This document shows, one piece after another, positions 22,099 through 30,322 of a DNA stretch of 64,000 nt. The stretch's first letter is position 1, and every line of letters begins with the position of its first letter. The position numbers and the translations under genes were made by a program. The notes under the pieces are model-generated. The model saw only the letters and a program-made list of their open reading frames with translations. It was not told where the DNA came from and did no database searches. Origin of the DNA: Alnus glutinosa (lineage: Eukaryota; Streptophyta; Magnoliopsida; Fagales; Betulaceae); assembly GCF_958979055.1 (NCBI RefSeq), contig NC_084894.1:22289616-22353615 (forward strand), in the 5' to 3' direction.

Positions 22099-22608
22099 GG
22101 TTGCATCGATCATAAAAACCATTAGATCCAAAGCCAAATATAAAAATAAATATTTGTTACCATATGATTAACCTGTATAGTAAGCTTATGGCCGTTATCC
22201 CGCATGTACTAGTATACCAAGTCATACGATACAATTTAATCTTCACCGTCTTTTACATGCATGGTTTTATAAACTCATCATTTTCATTATATTGTCATTA
22301 ATCACTCATTTTCACAAAAATAAAATAAAGTGTTCATAGTAATTAGTATATTTCATCTGGTTGCGTTGACTATTAGATCCAAAGCCAAACATAAAAATAA
22401 ACCTTTGACATTAACCTGTATAGTAAGCTTGTGGCCGTTATCCCGCACGTACCGGTGTACCAAGTCATACGATACAATTTAATCTTCACCATCTTTTACA
22501 TGCATGCTTTTAAAAACTCATCACTTTTATTATATTGTCATTAATCACCAATTTTCACAAAAAATAAAATAAAGAGTTCATAGTAATCAGTAGATTTCAT
22601 GTGAGTTA
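22099..22608. repeat. Tandem duplication, about 251-260-bp period
   Basis: Copies starting near 22099/22121 and 22359/22372 share ATTAGATCCAAAGCCAAA, TGTATAGTAAGCTT, GGCCGTTATCCCGCA and CAAGTCATACGATACAATTT, with scattered substitutions and a small deletion in the second copy. Noncoding; function unknown. Confidence 0.9.
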
Positions 22609-23039
22609 TAAACATGCGAATTTGGTACACAAAATAATCATGCTATGTTGGAAAAATATAATAATAAGTATTCATGTGAGTTTTTACTCACTTATATTGT
22701 AAAACTCTACCGTAAAGTCCTATTGAGGCTTCACAACCTCAAAATCTATGAAAAATACTTATCATCAGTCATAATCCCAAGTTGAACAAGCCTTAAATCT
22801 GAAACAAGCTCAGTTGCCACATGTGCTTGATAAGGTTGGATTGCAACCGATAATGAGTTTAATTGTCTCTAATGTTCACATGCCTTTCAATGAACTCCAG
22901 AAATTCAGAGGCATGCTCGTGAGAAATTTGTACACAAGGAGTTTCATCGATTTGTTCATATTCATTGTCACTAGCATCGTTAGTATTTCGTTTGTCTTTA
23001 ATAATCATATTATGCATTATTATGCACGCTTTTATAATG

Positions 23040-23504
23040 AAAAGTGGGTTGGAGAGAGAGAGAGAGTGAGATGCATGAATATCATATTGTTTTAGTTTTT
23101 TTCAATATTTTATTAGTTATAAAATACCTCCAAATAATCAAATTTGACTATTATCAAGTTTTTTTTTTTTTTTTTTTATTAAATTTAGCAAATGAGGCAA
23201 ATTAGTTATTTTCCTTATAGAACGAATAGTGAATAAGTCAATATGATATAGAACATATTCACTATTCATTCTATAACTAATAAAATATTGAGAAAAATAA
23301 AAACTAAAACAATATAATATTCATGTATCCCACTCTCTTTCTCCCATCCACTTAAGAATTGCTTTGAGAATAAGCTATAAGGCATATTCACTATCAGGAA
23401 AGCAACCAATTTGCCTCATCTGCTGAATTGAAAAAAAACTTGATAATAATCAAATTTAACTATTTTGAGGCATTTGACTAGCCTGCTGGAGATGCTCTTA
23501 GAGA
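23040..23504. repeat. Compound foldback repeat
   Basis: The arm at about 23045-23120 (AGAGAGTGAGATGCATGAAT ... TATTTTATTAGTTATA) returns as its reverse complement at about 23266-23345. A second inverted pair, CAAATTTGACTATTATCAAG near 23140 and its complement near 23440, encloses it. The right end, GGAGATGCTC before TTA, resembles a PIF-type terminus. Probably a rearranged MITE. Confidence 0.65.
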
Positions 23505-23517
23505 ATCATCCAAACTT

Positions 23518-23687
23518 GTAAAAATTATACAAATCAAAACACTCCACGTCAACACCCGACTTCGCATGCAAACCACTCTTCACGCATCTCTTGAAATCGC
23601 CGACCCCCAATTTCTACACCACTAATCCAACTGTCAAAATGTGCCATGTCATTGATCTACGCCTTTCCCTCTCCACCAATAAAAATA
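23518..23687 (+). promoter_or_regulatory. Distal promoter of H2B copy 1, cut off by a transposon nest
   Basis: This block aligns along its length with 29480-29645, directly upstream of H2B copy 2. Shared strings include CACGCATCTCT, GTGCCATGTCAT, GCCTTTCCCTCTCC and CCAATAAAAATA. Alignment stops exactly where the MULE-type element starts at 23688 and resumes after it at about 25950. In copy 2 the octamer-like site reads CATCCGCG (histone octamer complement GATCCGCG); here the same place reads GATCTACG. Confidence 0.88.
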
Positions 23688-23989
23688 GGGCTAAATACGT
23701 TTGACTTTCATATGGTTTAATGCTTTTATTTTTTGCTAATTGTGGTTCATTTCGTATTGTCGATGGTACCTCGTTTCTGGTTGAAGAGGAAGATAGTATT
23801 TCCATTCAACTTCCATAAAAAAATTGACGGAAGTCCACGTCAACATCTCTCAAGTATTGACACGTGTCCTATGCATTAAAAAAACTTAAAAAAAAAATAA
23901 AACTTAAAAAATTAAAAGCATTATTATTATTATTATTTTTTTAAAAAAAAAATAGAAGGGGCTGTGGCTGATTTGGGGATGGTTGAAAC

Positions 23990-24450
23990 CATCCCTAAAA
24001 GCCTTGGGGGTGGATTCGGCCACCCTCACAAGGCCAAAGAGTGCAAAAAAAGAAAAAGAAAAAAATGAAGGTTTAGGGGTTTGGCCCTTAGGGGTGGTTC
24101 GGCCACCCCTACGAGGCCAAAGAGCGAAAGAAAAAGAAAGAAAGAAAGAAGAAGGTTTATGGGGTTTGGCCCATGGGGTAGTTCGACCACCCTCGAACCA
24201 CCCCCACAAGGCCAAAGAGCAAAAAAAGAAAAAAAGAAAAGAAAAGAAAAAAAGGGGGGGGGGGGGGGGGGGGGTTGGTGGGTTTGGCCTTTGGGGTGGT
24301 TCACCCCCACTAAGCCAAAGAACGAAAAAAAATAAAAAAGAAAAAAGAAAAAAAGAAAAAAAAGAGTTTAGGGAGTTTGGCCCTTGGGGGTGGTCCAGCC
24401 CCCAAGGGTCACGAGGGTGCTTTCGGCCACCTCAAAGCCAGCCATGAGCC
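23990..24450. repeat. Hairpin minisatellite, about 100-bp unit, roughly five copies
   Basis: Each unit reads roughly TTTGGCCCTTAGGGGTGG, a short loop, CCACCCC, then AAGGCCAAAGAGC followed by an A/G-rich spacer. Starts are near 24000, 24080, 24163, 24281 and 24378. The second unit has a near-perfect hairpin at 24091-24109. A poly-G run lies at about 24255-24274. Confidence 0.85.
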
Positions 24451-24529
24451 ACCCCCTTCTTTTTTTATTTTATTTATTTATTTATTTATTTATTCATTTT
24501 TAATGCTTTTAATTTTATTTTTAATTTTA

Positions 24530-25194
24530 GGGATAATTGCACAATTGGTCCCTGTGATATGCCATAATTATTTTTCACTCCGTATAGTTTAAAAAGTTTA
24601 TGGGAGGTCCTTGTAGTAAGCAATAATTACAAATCGATTCCTGGCGTCAAATTTCGTTAAATTTTTTGACAGATTATGTTAAATGTCACGCCAGCGTAAC
24701 GTCAGACCAATAAAAATGCGACACGTGTCCATCTTAAAAAAAAATTATTAAAAAATAAATAAATATACTTATATTTTTTAAAAAATTAAAATTAAAATTC
24801 AAAAAAAAAAAAAGAAGTAGCGGGTGGCTGTGCGCCAGCCCCAGTGGCCATCGAGGGTGGTCATCGAGCCACCCCTAGTGGTCCAGGGGTGCCCCGAAGG
24901 CCACCCCTGGCCACTGTGGCTGGCTTCTTTTTTTTTTTTTTTTAATTTATAAAATAAGTATATATATATATATTTTTTTTAATAATATTTTTTTTTATTA
25001 AGATTGACACGTGTTTCATTCTTTTTGGTCTGACGTGACATTTAATAGAATCTGTCAAATTTTTTAAAAGAATTTGACGCGAGTGATCGATTTGTAATTA
25101 TTGCTTACCACAAGGACCTCACATGAACTTTTTAAACCATAGGGAGTGAAAAATAATTATGGCATACCACAGGGACCAATGGTACAATTATCCC
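24530..25194. mobile_element. MULE-type foldback MITE (family shared with 48383-49048)
   Basis: Left end GGGATAATTGCACAATTGG, right end CAATGGTACAATTATCCC, inverted arms of over 150 bp. Exact 9-bp target duplication TTAATTTTA at 24521-24529 and 25195-25203. The core (about 24815-24925) is G+C-rich with GGCCACCCC at 24899-24907. Noncoding. It sits inside the larger element and is therefore younger than it. Confidence 0.95.
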
Positions 25195-25394
25195 TTAATT
25201 TTATTATTTTCAGTTTAATAATTTTTAAAGTTTTAAATTTTAAATTTCTCAATTTTTTTAATGCATAAAACACGTGTCAACATTTCTAAGATGTTGACAT
25301 AGACTTCTGTCAATTTTTAGATGAAAATAAAATCTGTCCATCTCCATTTTTCACCATAATTAAAGGACCGTATGAGATACAAAATAAACCTTAA

Positions 25395-25875
25395 GAGCAC
25401 TCCCAATGGATTATCTATTTGTAACTTTAAGCTAGAATAGATAATAAAAGTGTTAAAAAGAGACTCCATCAGCTTATGTATTCCAACTCTATAATAGATT
25501 TTCCTTAATTCCATAAATAGTGGAACTCTACATGTAGAGTTATACTATTCACTTATCTATTTTTTTTATTCTTTATCTCCACTTTTTTAGCTTTGCTTTT
25601 TTCCTTTTTCCCTCCACCACTCCACGTTCTTTCTTTTTTTTTTTTCTTCCTTTATAGTGGAGATTTAAGAGAAAGTGTGCAAAGTAGTGGAGTTATAAAG
25701 CGGGACCCACGTGAAAAAAAAATACTATAATGAAATAAATAAATTAAAAATAATATAGAGTTAAGAATAGATAATCGGATGTATAATGCATTTAAAATTC
25801 ATTAGCTAAACTAAATAAAATAGATTTTAATTAACTATTCTAGATTGAAAAATATATAAATCATTGGGAATGCTC
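25395..25875. mobile_element. PIF/Harbinger-type MITE (short relative of the PPR-bearing element)
   Basis: Ends GAGCACTCCCAATGG and CATTGGGAATGCTC, flanked by TAA at 25392-25394 and 25876-25878. Its arms match those of 8211-9217, but the interior is T-rich filler of about 180 bp instead of gene sequence. Inserted into the right arm of the MULE-type host element. Confidence 0.9.
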
Positions 25876-25949
25876 TAAGAAGCAAAAAAATAAATAAAAT
25901 CATGCATTTAAGCCACTCGGGACGAAAACGTATTTATCCCAACAAAATA

Positions 25950-26185
25950 AGCCAAATACCTGTTGATGCATGTCTTCCGAACCGTCGGATTTATACTTCG
26001 AACAAAGTTAGATCAACAGCCATCGTTCTGCCATGTCATCGATCTGTGGCTTCTTTTATTCTCCAATCAAAACCAACCTTACCCCTTTATAAATACGAAA
26101 CACCAACTCCTTATTTTCACATCTCACATTTCTTAGCCAATTCTCTCTCTTTGTGTTTGTTTCCCAAGAAAAAAAGAGTATTACG
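25950..26185 (+). promoter_or_regulatory. Proximal promoter and 5' UTR of H2B copy 1
   Basis: CCAAT at 26063-26067 and TATAAATA at 26088-26095 lie 123 and 98 bp before the ATG. The block aligns with 29644-29875 at H2B copy 2, including CCGAACCGTCGGATTT, CAGCCATCGTT and CATCGATCTGTGGCTTCT. The core promoter is therefore intact although its upstream half lies 2.25 kb away. Confidence 0.85.
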
Positions 26186-26632
26186 ATGGCCCCCAAAGCT
26201 GAGAAGAAGCCAGCAGAGAAGAAGCCGGCCGAGGAGAAGAAGTCCACGGTAGCGGAGAAGGCTCCGGCCGAGAAGAAGCCGAAGGCCGGGAAGAAGCTTC
26301 CTAAGGAAGGCGGAGCTGGCGTGGCGGACAAGAAGAAGAAGAGAACGAAGAAGAGCGTGGAGACTTACAAGATCTACATCTTCAAGGTTCTCAAGCAGGT
26401 GCACCCTGACATTGGGATCTCCAGCAAGGCCATGGGCATAATGAACAGCTTCATCAACGACATCTTCGAGAAGCTCGCCCAGGAGGCCGCCAGGCTCGCC
26501 CGCTACAACAAGAAGCCTACTATCACGTCTCGGGAGATCCAGACCGCCGTGCGTCTCGTGCTGCCCGGTGAGTTGGCCAAGCACGCGGTCTCTGAGGGGA
26601 CCAAGGCGGTCACCAAGTTTACTAGCTCTTGA
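26186..26632 (+). CDS. Histone H2B, copy 1
   Basis: Core histone partner of H2A. Intronless, 148 aa, the usual plant H2B size. A long Lys/Ala/Pro/Glu-rich N-terminal tail (residues 1-55, with repeated AEKKPAE units) leads into the histone fold starting [21 protein letters not shown], with [20 protein letters not shown] in the middle. The C-terminal helix includes [20 protein letters not shown], which holds the Lys of the conserved ubiquitination region. It differs from copy 2 at four residues: V46/A47 (A/T in copy 2) and A101/A102 (S/S). The upstream in-frame ATG at 26153 lies in the 5' UTR and lacks family support; MAPKAEKK is the conserved start. Confidence 0.97.
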   Translation: MAPKAEKKPAEKKPAEEKKSTVAEKAPAEKKPKAGKKLPKEGGAGVADKKKKRTKKSVETYKIYIFKVLKQVHPDIGISSKAMGIMNSFINDIFEKLAQEAARLARYNKKPTITSREIQTAVRLVLPGELAKHAVSEGTKAVTKFTSS

Positions 26633-26639
26633 ATTGTAC

Positions 26640-27867
26640 GGTTGCCGGGGTTAGGGTTTGTGGAGAATTGGGGGAAAAATTAGGGTTAGGGTTTCTTGTT
26701 AATTTCTATGTCGGTCTCCCTCAAGTAGTATGTGTTTTAGGTGATGTAAGTAGTGATATGCTTTATTATTGAATGAAAGTATTTTTACCCAATTGATGCG
26801 TTTCTTTTAGTAATTTGCCGTTTTTGTTTGTTTGATAATGGAAATTAGTCTCTGTATCGTTTTCTTGGTTTGATTCTGTTTTCTTTTCCTTGTACAGTCC
26901 CCCATAACCAAAACCCCACCCATTTCCTCCCCGAAACACCACACATACGTACAGCAGCCAAATAAGAAAGGGAAAAATGGAGAAGCGACACAGAGAGATC
27001 CCCCATGTTGGGTTTAATTGCTCTGAAGCTGAAAATGAAAAAAAAGAAAGAAAGAAGAAAAATGAAGAAGAGTGGGGAGGTAAATAGAGAGAGAAGGGGG
27101 TAATCAAGAAAAACAGTTGTGACACTTGCAGATAAAAAGAGATTCACCCCGGTCAACAATGACTGGAGAGAATGGTTGGGGCGAAATGAAGAGAACGACC
27201 CATAAACTACAACTCTTTCTCCAATTCCATTGCTTTCCCCATCATAGTCTGATCAGATTCAAGCTTTTCTAACAGAGGTGATGATGGAAGTGAGGGATTT
27301 GGGTTTTGATGGAAGTGGGGGATTTGAGGATAGGAGATTGCTATACATTTCAATTTTTTTTTTTTAAATAATTTGTTACAATCTCATCTATCATTTTGAA
27401 AAATGCACCACAATTTTATGAGATTATGATTCATCATTTAAGATCCAACTTTTAAAAAACAAAATTGGGATGTCTATCATTTGGATAACGTTGAACGTTT
27501 TCCTTTAGATTCTGTTAACTAGCTTTGTGGCAAATTTGGACTTGTGATCTTTTTCAGACAATCTCAGCCGTGAATTGGCTCCATTCGATCAAATGGAATG
27601 GAAAGAGATCTATTCAATTCCAAGAAGATACCTGCATAGAGTACGTACAAATTCTTTAGGTGATGCGTTCAATCTAAATTGAGCCTAAACATGTATCAAA
27701 TAGATCAACCAAAAATATACGCCTAAATGAAAGACACTTTAGTTCATACAGATTGGATTTAAGAGCACCATACGCAACCCATTTTTTTGAACAAAATTAC
27801 TTTTTACTTCTCTATAAAAAAATATTTCACAATTGATTTCTTATATTAATTAAATACGTTTTCTTTA

Positions 27868-27924
<57 letters not shown>

Positions 27925-28430
27925 CTTATTTTCTTACTTTTTGTCATTTTTATCATTATATAATTCATTGGGTAACTACAGTACTACAAGATGTAGGGTT
28001 TAGAAAAAATATAAGGAAGCTGATGGGGTATTTTTTGTGATTTTTTTAAAGAGATATAGCTGGTAGATAAGAAAATAAAGAGATATGCGTATAACTATTT
28101 GCCTTGATTATAATTAAAGACTTGCTGCAGAACTCTTTTGTTTAATTTGTTTTTATAAATTCTGTTCCCATTCAACCTCGTTTGGTTTAATTTTTACCTT
28201 TCCATTATGGTTGGCTTGATCTTGAGATGTACTCTCACCGGTTAGGAACAACAGATTACCCTTGACATTCTCTTACAAAAGCAATCTGTTTTGCTGCTTC
28301 TGTGTAAGTACTGATTGGCTTGAATTTCGTGGTTCCACCTTTTGTAGGAAAAAGGGGGATGGAATTATTACTTGAAATCATTATTTTGCATACTTGATAT
28401 GTAATTAGGCAAGATATGCTTGATATGTGA
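26640..28430. other. Spacer between the H2B copies
   Basis: Begins with the H2B 3' UTR, which has telomere-like TTAGGGTTAGGGTTT near 26680-26694. The rest has no recognised gene; open frames near 26766-27159 are Phe/Ser-rich chance frames. A 52-bp (AT)n lies at 27871-27922. Confidence 0.5.
27871..27922. repeat. (AT)n microsatellite
   Basis: About 26 uninterrupted AT units. Confidence 0.95.
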
Positions 28431-28437
28431 TTTTAGG

Positions 28438-28701
28438 ATGGATTCCCAAATACAAGGAGATGTGTCATTCATAGATCTTTTACAAGGAGATGTTGACATG
28501 GACAACTCATTTTTGGATGAATCTCAACAAGCTTCAATGTCCATTGATCACTCTCAACCCCAAGTTGTTATAGCTCGCACTAAGAAACCACAACGGGGTA
28601 CCAACTTCTCTACGGAGGAAGACAAGCTATTGGTATCGTCGTGGCTAAATGTTGGCATGGATGCAGTGCAAGGGGTTGATCAAAAACATCGTCAATTTTG
28701 A
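28438..28701 (+). pseudogene. Fragment of a Myb/SANT-like PIF/Harbinger-associated ORF
   Basis: The frame MDSQIQGDVSFIDLLQ is followed by a linker and RGTNFSTEEDKLLVSSWLNVGMDAVQG. The stretch with EED-LLVSSWL resembles the start of the SANT/Myb-like trihelix domain of plant PIF/Harbinger ORF1-type proteins, often annotated as glutathione S-transferase T3-like. It stops after QKHRQF, and what follows has many stops and no recognisable continuation, so at least half the domain is missing. A PIF-type terminus downstream at 29228 suggests it is the remains of an internally deleted element. Confidence 0.6.
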
Positions 28702-28789
28702 ATGGAAATAAATATTAGTTGGGGTGAATGATAATTGTGGAGGAAATTGTCTTATTTATGTAAAGCATACGACAGATTTTTTTGCCAAA

Positions 28790-29036
28790 ATATGGCCGTT
28801 AGAAAAAAGAAAATAATAATAATAATAATAAAAGAGTAAACAAATTATCAAAAATATGACCGTTAGGAAATACAACTAATTTTCAAAAATATAACCATTA
28901 GGAGAAAACAAATTTTCAAAAATATGACCGTTAGGATAAAACAAATACTCACAAATATGATCGTTAGCAGAAGACAATTTTTTTTTTAAATATGACCATT
29001 AGAATAAGATATTCAAAAATATGACCGTAAGACAAA
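28790..29036. repeat. Degenerate short tandem repeat (AAAAATATGACCGTTAGGA)
   Basis: About seven diverged copies at irregular 30-40-bp spacing, each with ATATGACCGTTAG or a close variant, separated by A-rich sequence. Probably the subterminal repeat field of the adjoining PIF-type element. Confidence 0.7.
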
Positions 29037-29228
29037 CATTCAAAAAATATTAAATAGAGAAATAATAAAAAATTTTAAAAAATTATTATTTAAATGGAAA
29101 TTCCATTTGACTAGTAAAATTTGGTGAGGTTGCTGGGGGAATTTTAATAAAGTGGCTCACCAGAATAGGAAAAAGTAATTTTTAGCTATTTTGGTGAGTA
29201 AAATTTGATGAGGCTAGTAGGAATGTTC
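29037..29228. mobile_element. Right end of a PIF/Harbinger-type element
   Basis: Ends GATGAGGCTAGTAGGAATGTTC followed by TTA (29229-29231). The last 150 bp are the reverse complement of the left arm of the element at 627-1247. A confident left end was not found. A weak candidate, GAGCACC after TTTAA, lies near 27763, which would place the ORF1-like fragment inside the same element. Confidence 0.6.
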
Positions 29229-29479
29229 TTATAAGCTGCCGAAACTAACTTGAATATTGTTGATTTATTAGGGAATACTTTATTTATCGATAAATATTTA
29301 AGAGAGATTTTAAAGTGATGTGAGTAAATTTGTGTAAACTATTATTATTATTATTTTTTTTTTGTTATAGATGAGATTCGATTTTAAATTTTTCTAAAGG
29401 GCACAAAAATTTACCAATTGATTCGGCTGATATTGCAGTAAACCTAGTCAAGTTAATCCTCCAAAATTGTAAAGCTTCC

Positions 29480-29875
29480 ACAAATCGAAACACACCACGT
29501 TATCGCCCGACTTCGCACGCAAACCGCTCTTCACGCATCTCTCAGAACCGCCGATCCACACTTCTACTTCTACTCCACCAAATCCAACGATCAAACTGTG
29601 CCATGTCATCCATCCGCGCCTTTCCCTCTCCTCCAATAAAAATACGCCAATACCATGATATCCGAACCGTCGGATTTTCCTTTAAACAATGTCAAATCTA
29701 CAGCCATCGTTTTGCCATGCCATCGATCTGTGGCTTCTCCTATTCTCCAATCAAAAGCAACCTTACTCCTTTATAAATACGAAACACCAACTCTACGTTC
29801 TCATATCTCACATTTCTCAACCATCTCTCTCTCTCTCTCTCTCTCTTTTCTTAGAAAAAAAAGAGAAGTTTTCCG
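29480..29875 (+). promoter_or_regulatory. Intact promoter of H2B copy 2
   Basis: Continuous equivalent of the split copy 1 promoter. It has ATCCAACGA at 29582-29590 (plant histone nonamer-like), CATCCGCG at 29611-29618 (7 of 8 to the octamer complement GATCCGCG), CCAAT at 29747-29751 and TATAAATA at 29772-29779, followed by a CT-repeat leader at about 29825-29847. The interval 29640-29650 is the unoccupied site where copy 1 holds the transposon nest. Confidence 0.85.
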
Positions 29876-30322
29876 ATGGCCCCCAAAGCCGAGAAAAAGC
29901 CAGCGGAGAAGAAACCGGCCGAGGAGAAGAAGTCCACAGTAGCGGAGAAGGCTCCGGCCGAGAAGAAGCCTAAGGCCGGGAAGAAGCTGCCGAAGGAAGG
30001 CGGAGCCGGCGCGACGGACAAGAAGAAGAAGAGGACGAAGAAAAGTGTGGAGACGTACAAGATCTACATCTTCAAGGTGCTCAAGCAGGTGCACCCTGAC
30101 ATCGGGATCTCCAGCAAGGCCATGGGCATCATGAACAGCTTCATCAACGACATCTTCGAGAAGCTTGCCCAGGAGTCGTCCAGGCTTGCCCGCTACAACA
30201 AGAAGCCTACTATCACTTCTCGGGAGATCCAGACCGCCGTGCGTCTCGTGCTGCCCGGTGAGTTGGCCAAGCACGCGGTCTCTGAGGGGACCAAGGCGGT
30301 CACCAAGTTTACTAGCTCTTGA
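29876..30322 (+). CDS. Histone H2B, copy 2
   Basis: Intronless, 148 aa, nearly identical to copy 1 (four differences, at residues 46, 47, 101 and 102). All landmarks of the family are present: Lys/Ala-rich tail with AEKKPAE repeats, [60 protein letters not shown] and the C-terminal AVTKFTSS. Together with copy 1, 3.7 kb upstream in the same direction, it forms a direct tandem duplication that includes promoter and 3' UTR. The minus-strand frame of similar length over the gene is a shadow of its Lys-rich codons. Confidence 0.97.
   Translation: MAPKAEKKPAEKKPAEEKKSTVAEKAPAEKKPKAGKKLPKEGGAGATDKKKKRTKKSVETYKIYIFKVLKQVHPDIGISSKAMGIMNSFINDIFEKLAQESSRLARYNKKPTITSREIQTAVRLVLPGELAKHAVSEGTKAVTKFTSS

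Larger units (their letters stand above)
23688..25940. mobile_element. MULE-type foldback element, host of two nested insertions
   Basis: Left end GGGCTAAATACG, right end CGTATTTATCCC. Flanks ATAAAAATA (23679-23687) and AACAAAATA (25941-25949) agree at 7 of 9 positions, a decayed 9-bp target duplication. Long inverted arms can be followed (for example TTGACGGAAGTCCACGTCAA near 23823 against its complement near 25290, with ACACGTGTC in both). The right arm is interrupted by the PIF MITE 25395-25875 and the interior by the MULE MITE 24530-25194. Without these it would be about 1.1 kb. The core is a G+C-rich minisatellite. The frames crossing the core on both strands are low-complexity and not genes. 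Confidence 0.85.

Noticed and set aside
23983-24447. Open frames of up to 154 codons on both strands across the G+C-rich core
   Set aside because: They follow the roughly 100-bp hairpin minisatellite and consist of Lys/Glu or Phe/Ser runs; no domain.
23990-24450. CRISPR-like regular repeat spacing
   Set aside because: Plant nuclear DNA; units are about 100 bp with diverging repeats, a minisatellite.
26117-26584. Leu/Arg-rich minus-strand frames over the H2B genes (also 29801-30274)
   Set aside because: Shadows of the Lys-rich H2B codons; identical in both copies because the coding strand is.
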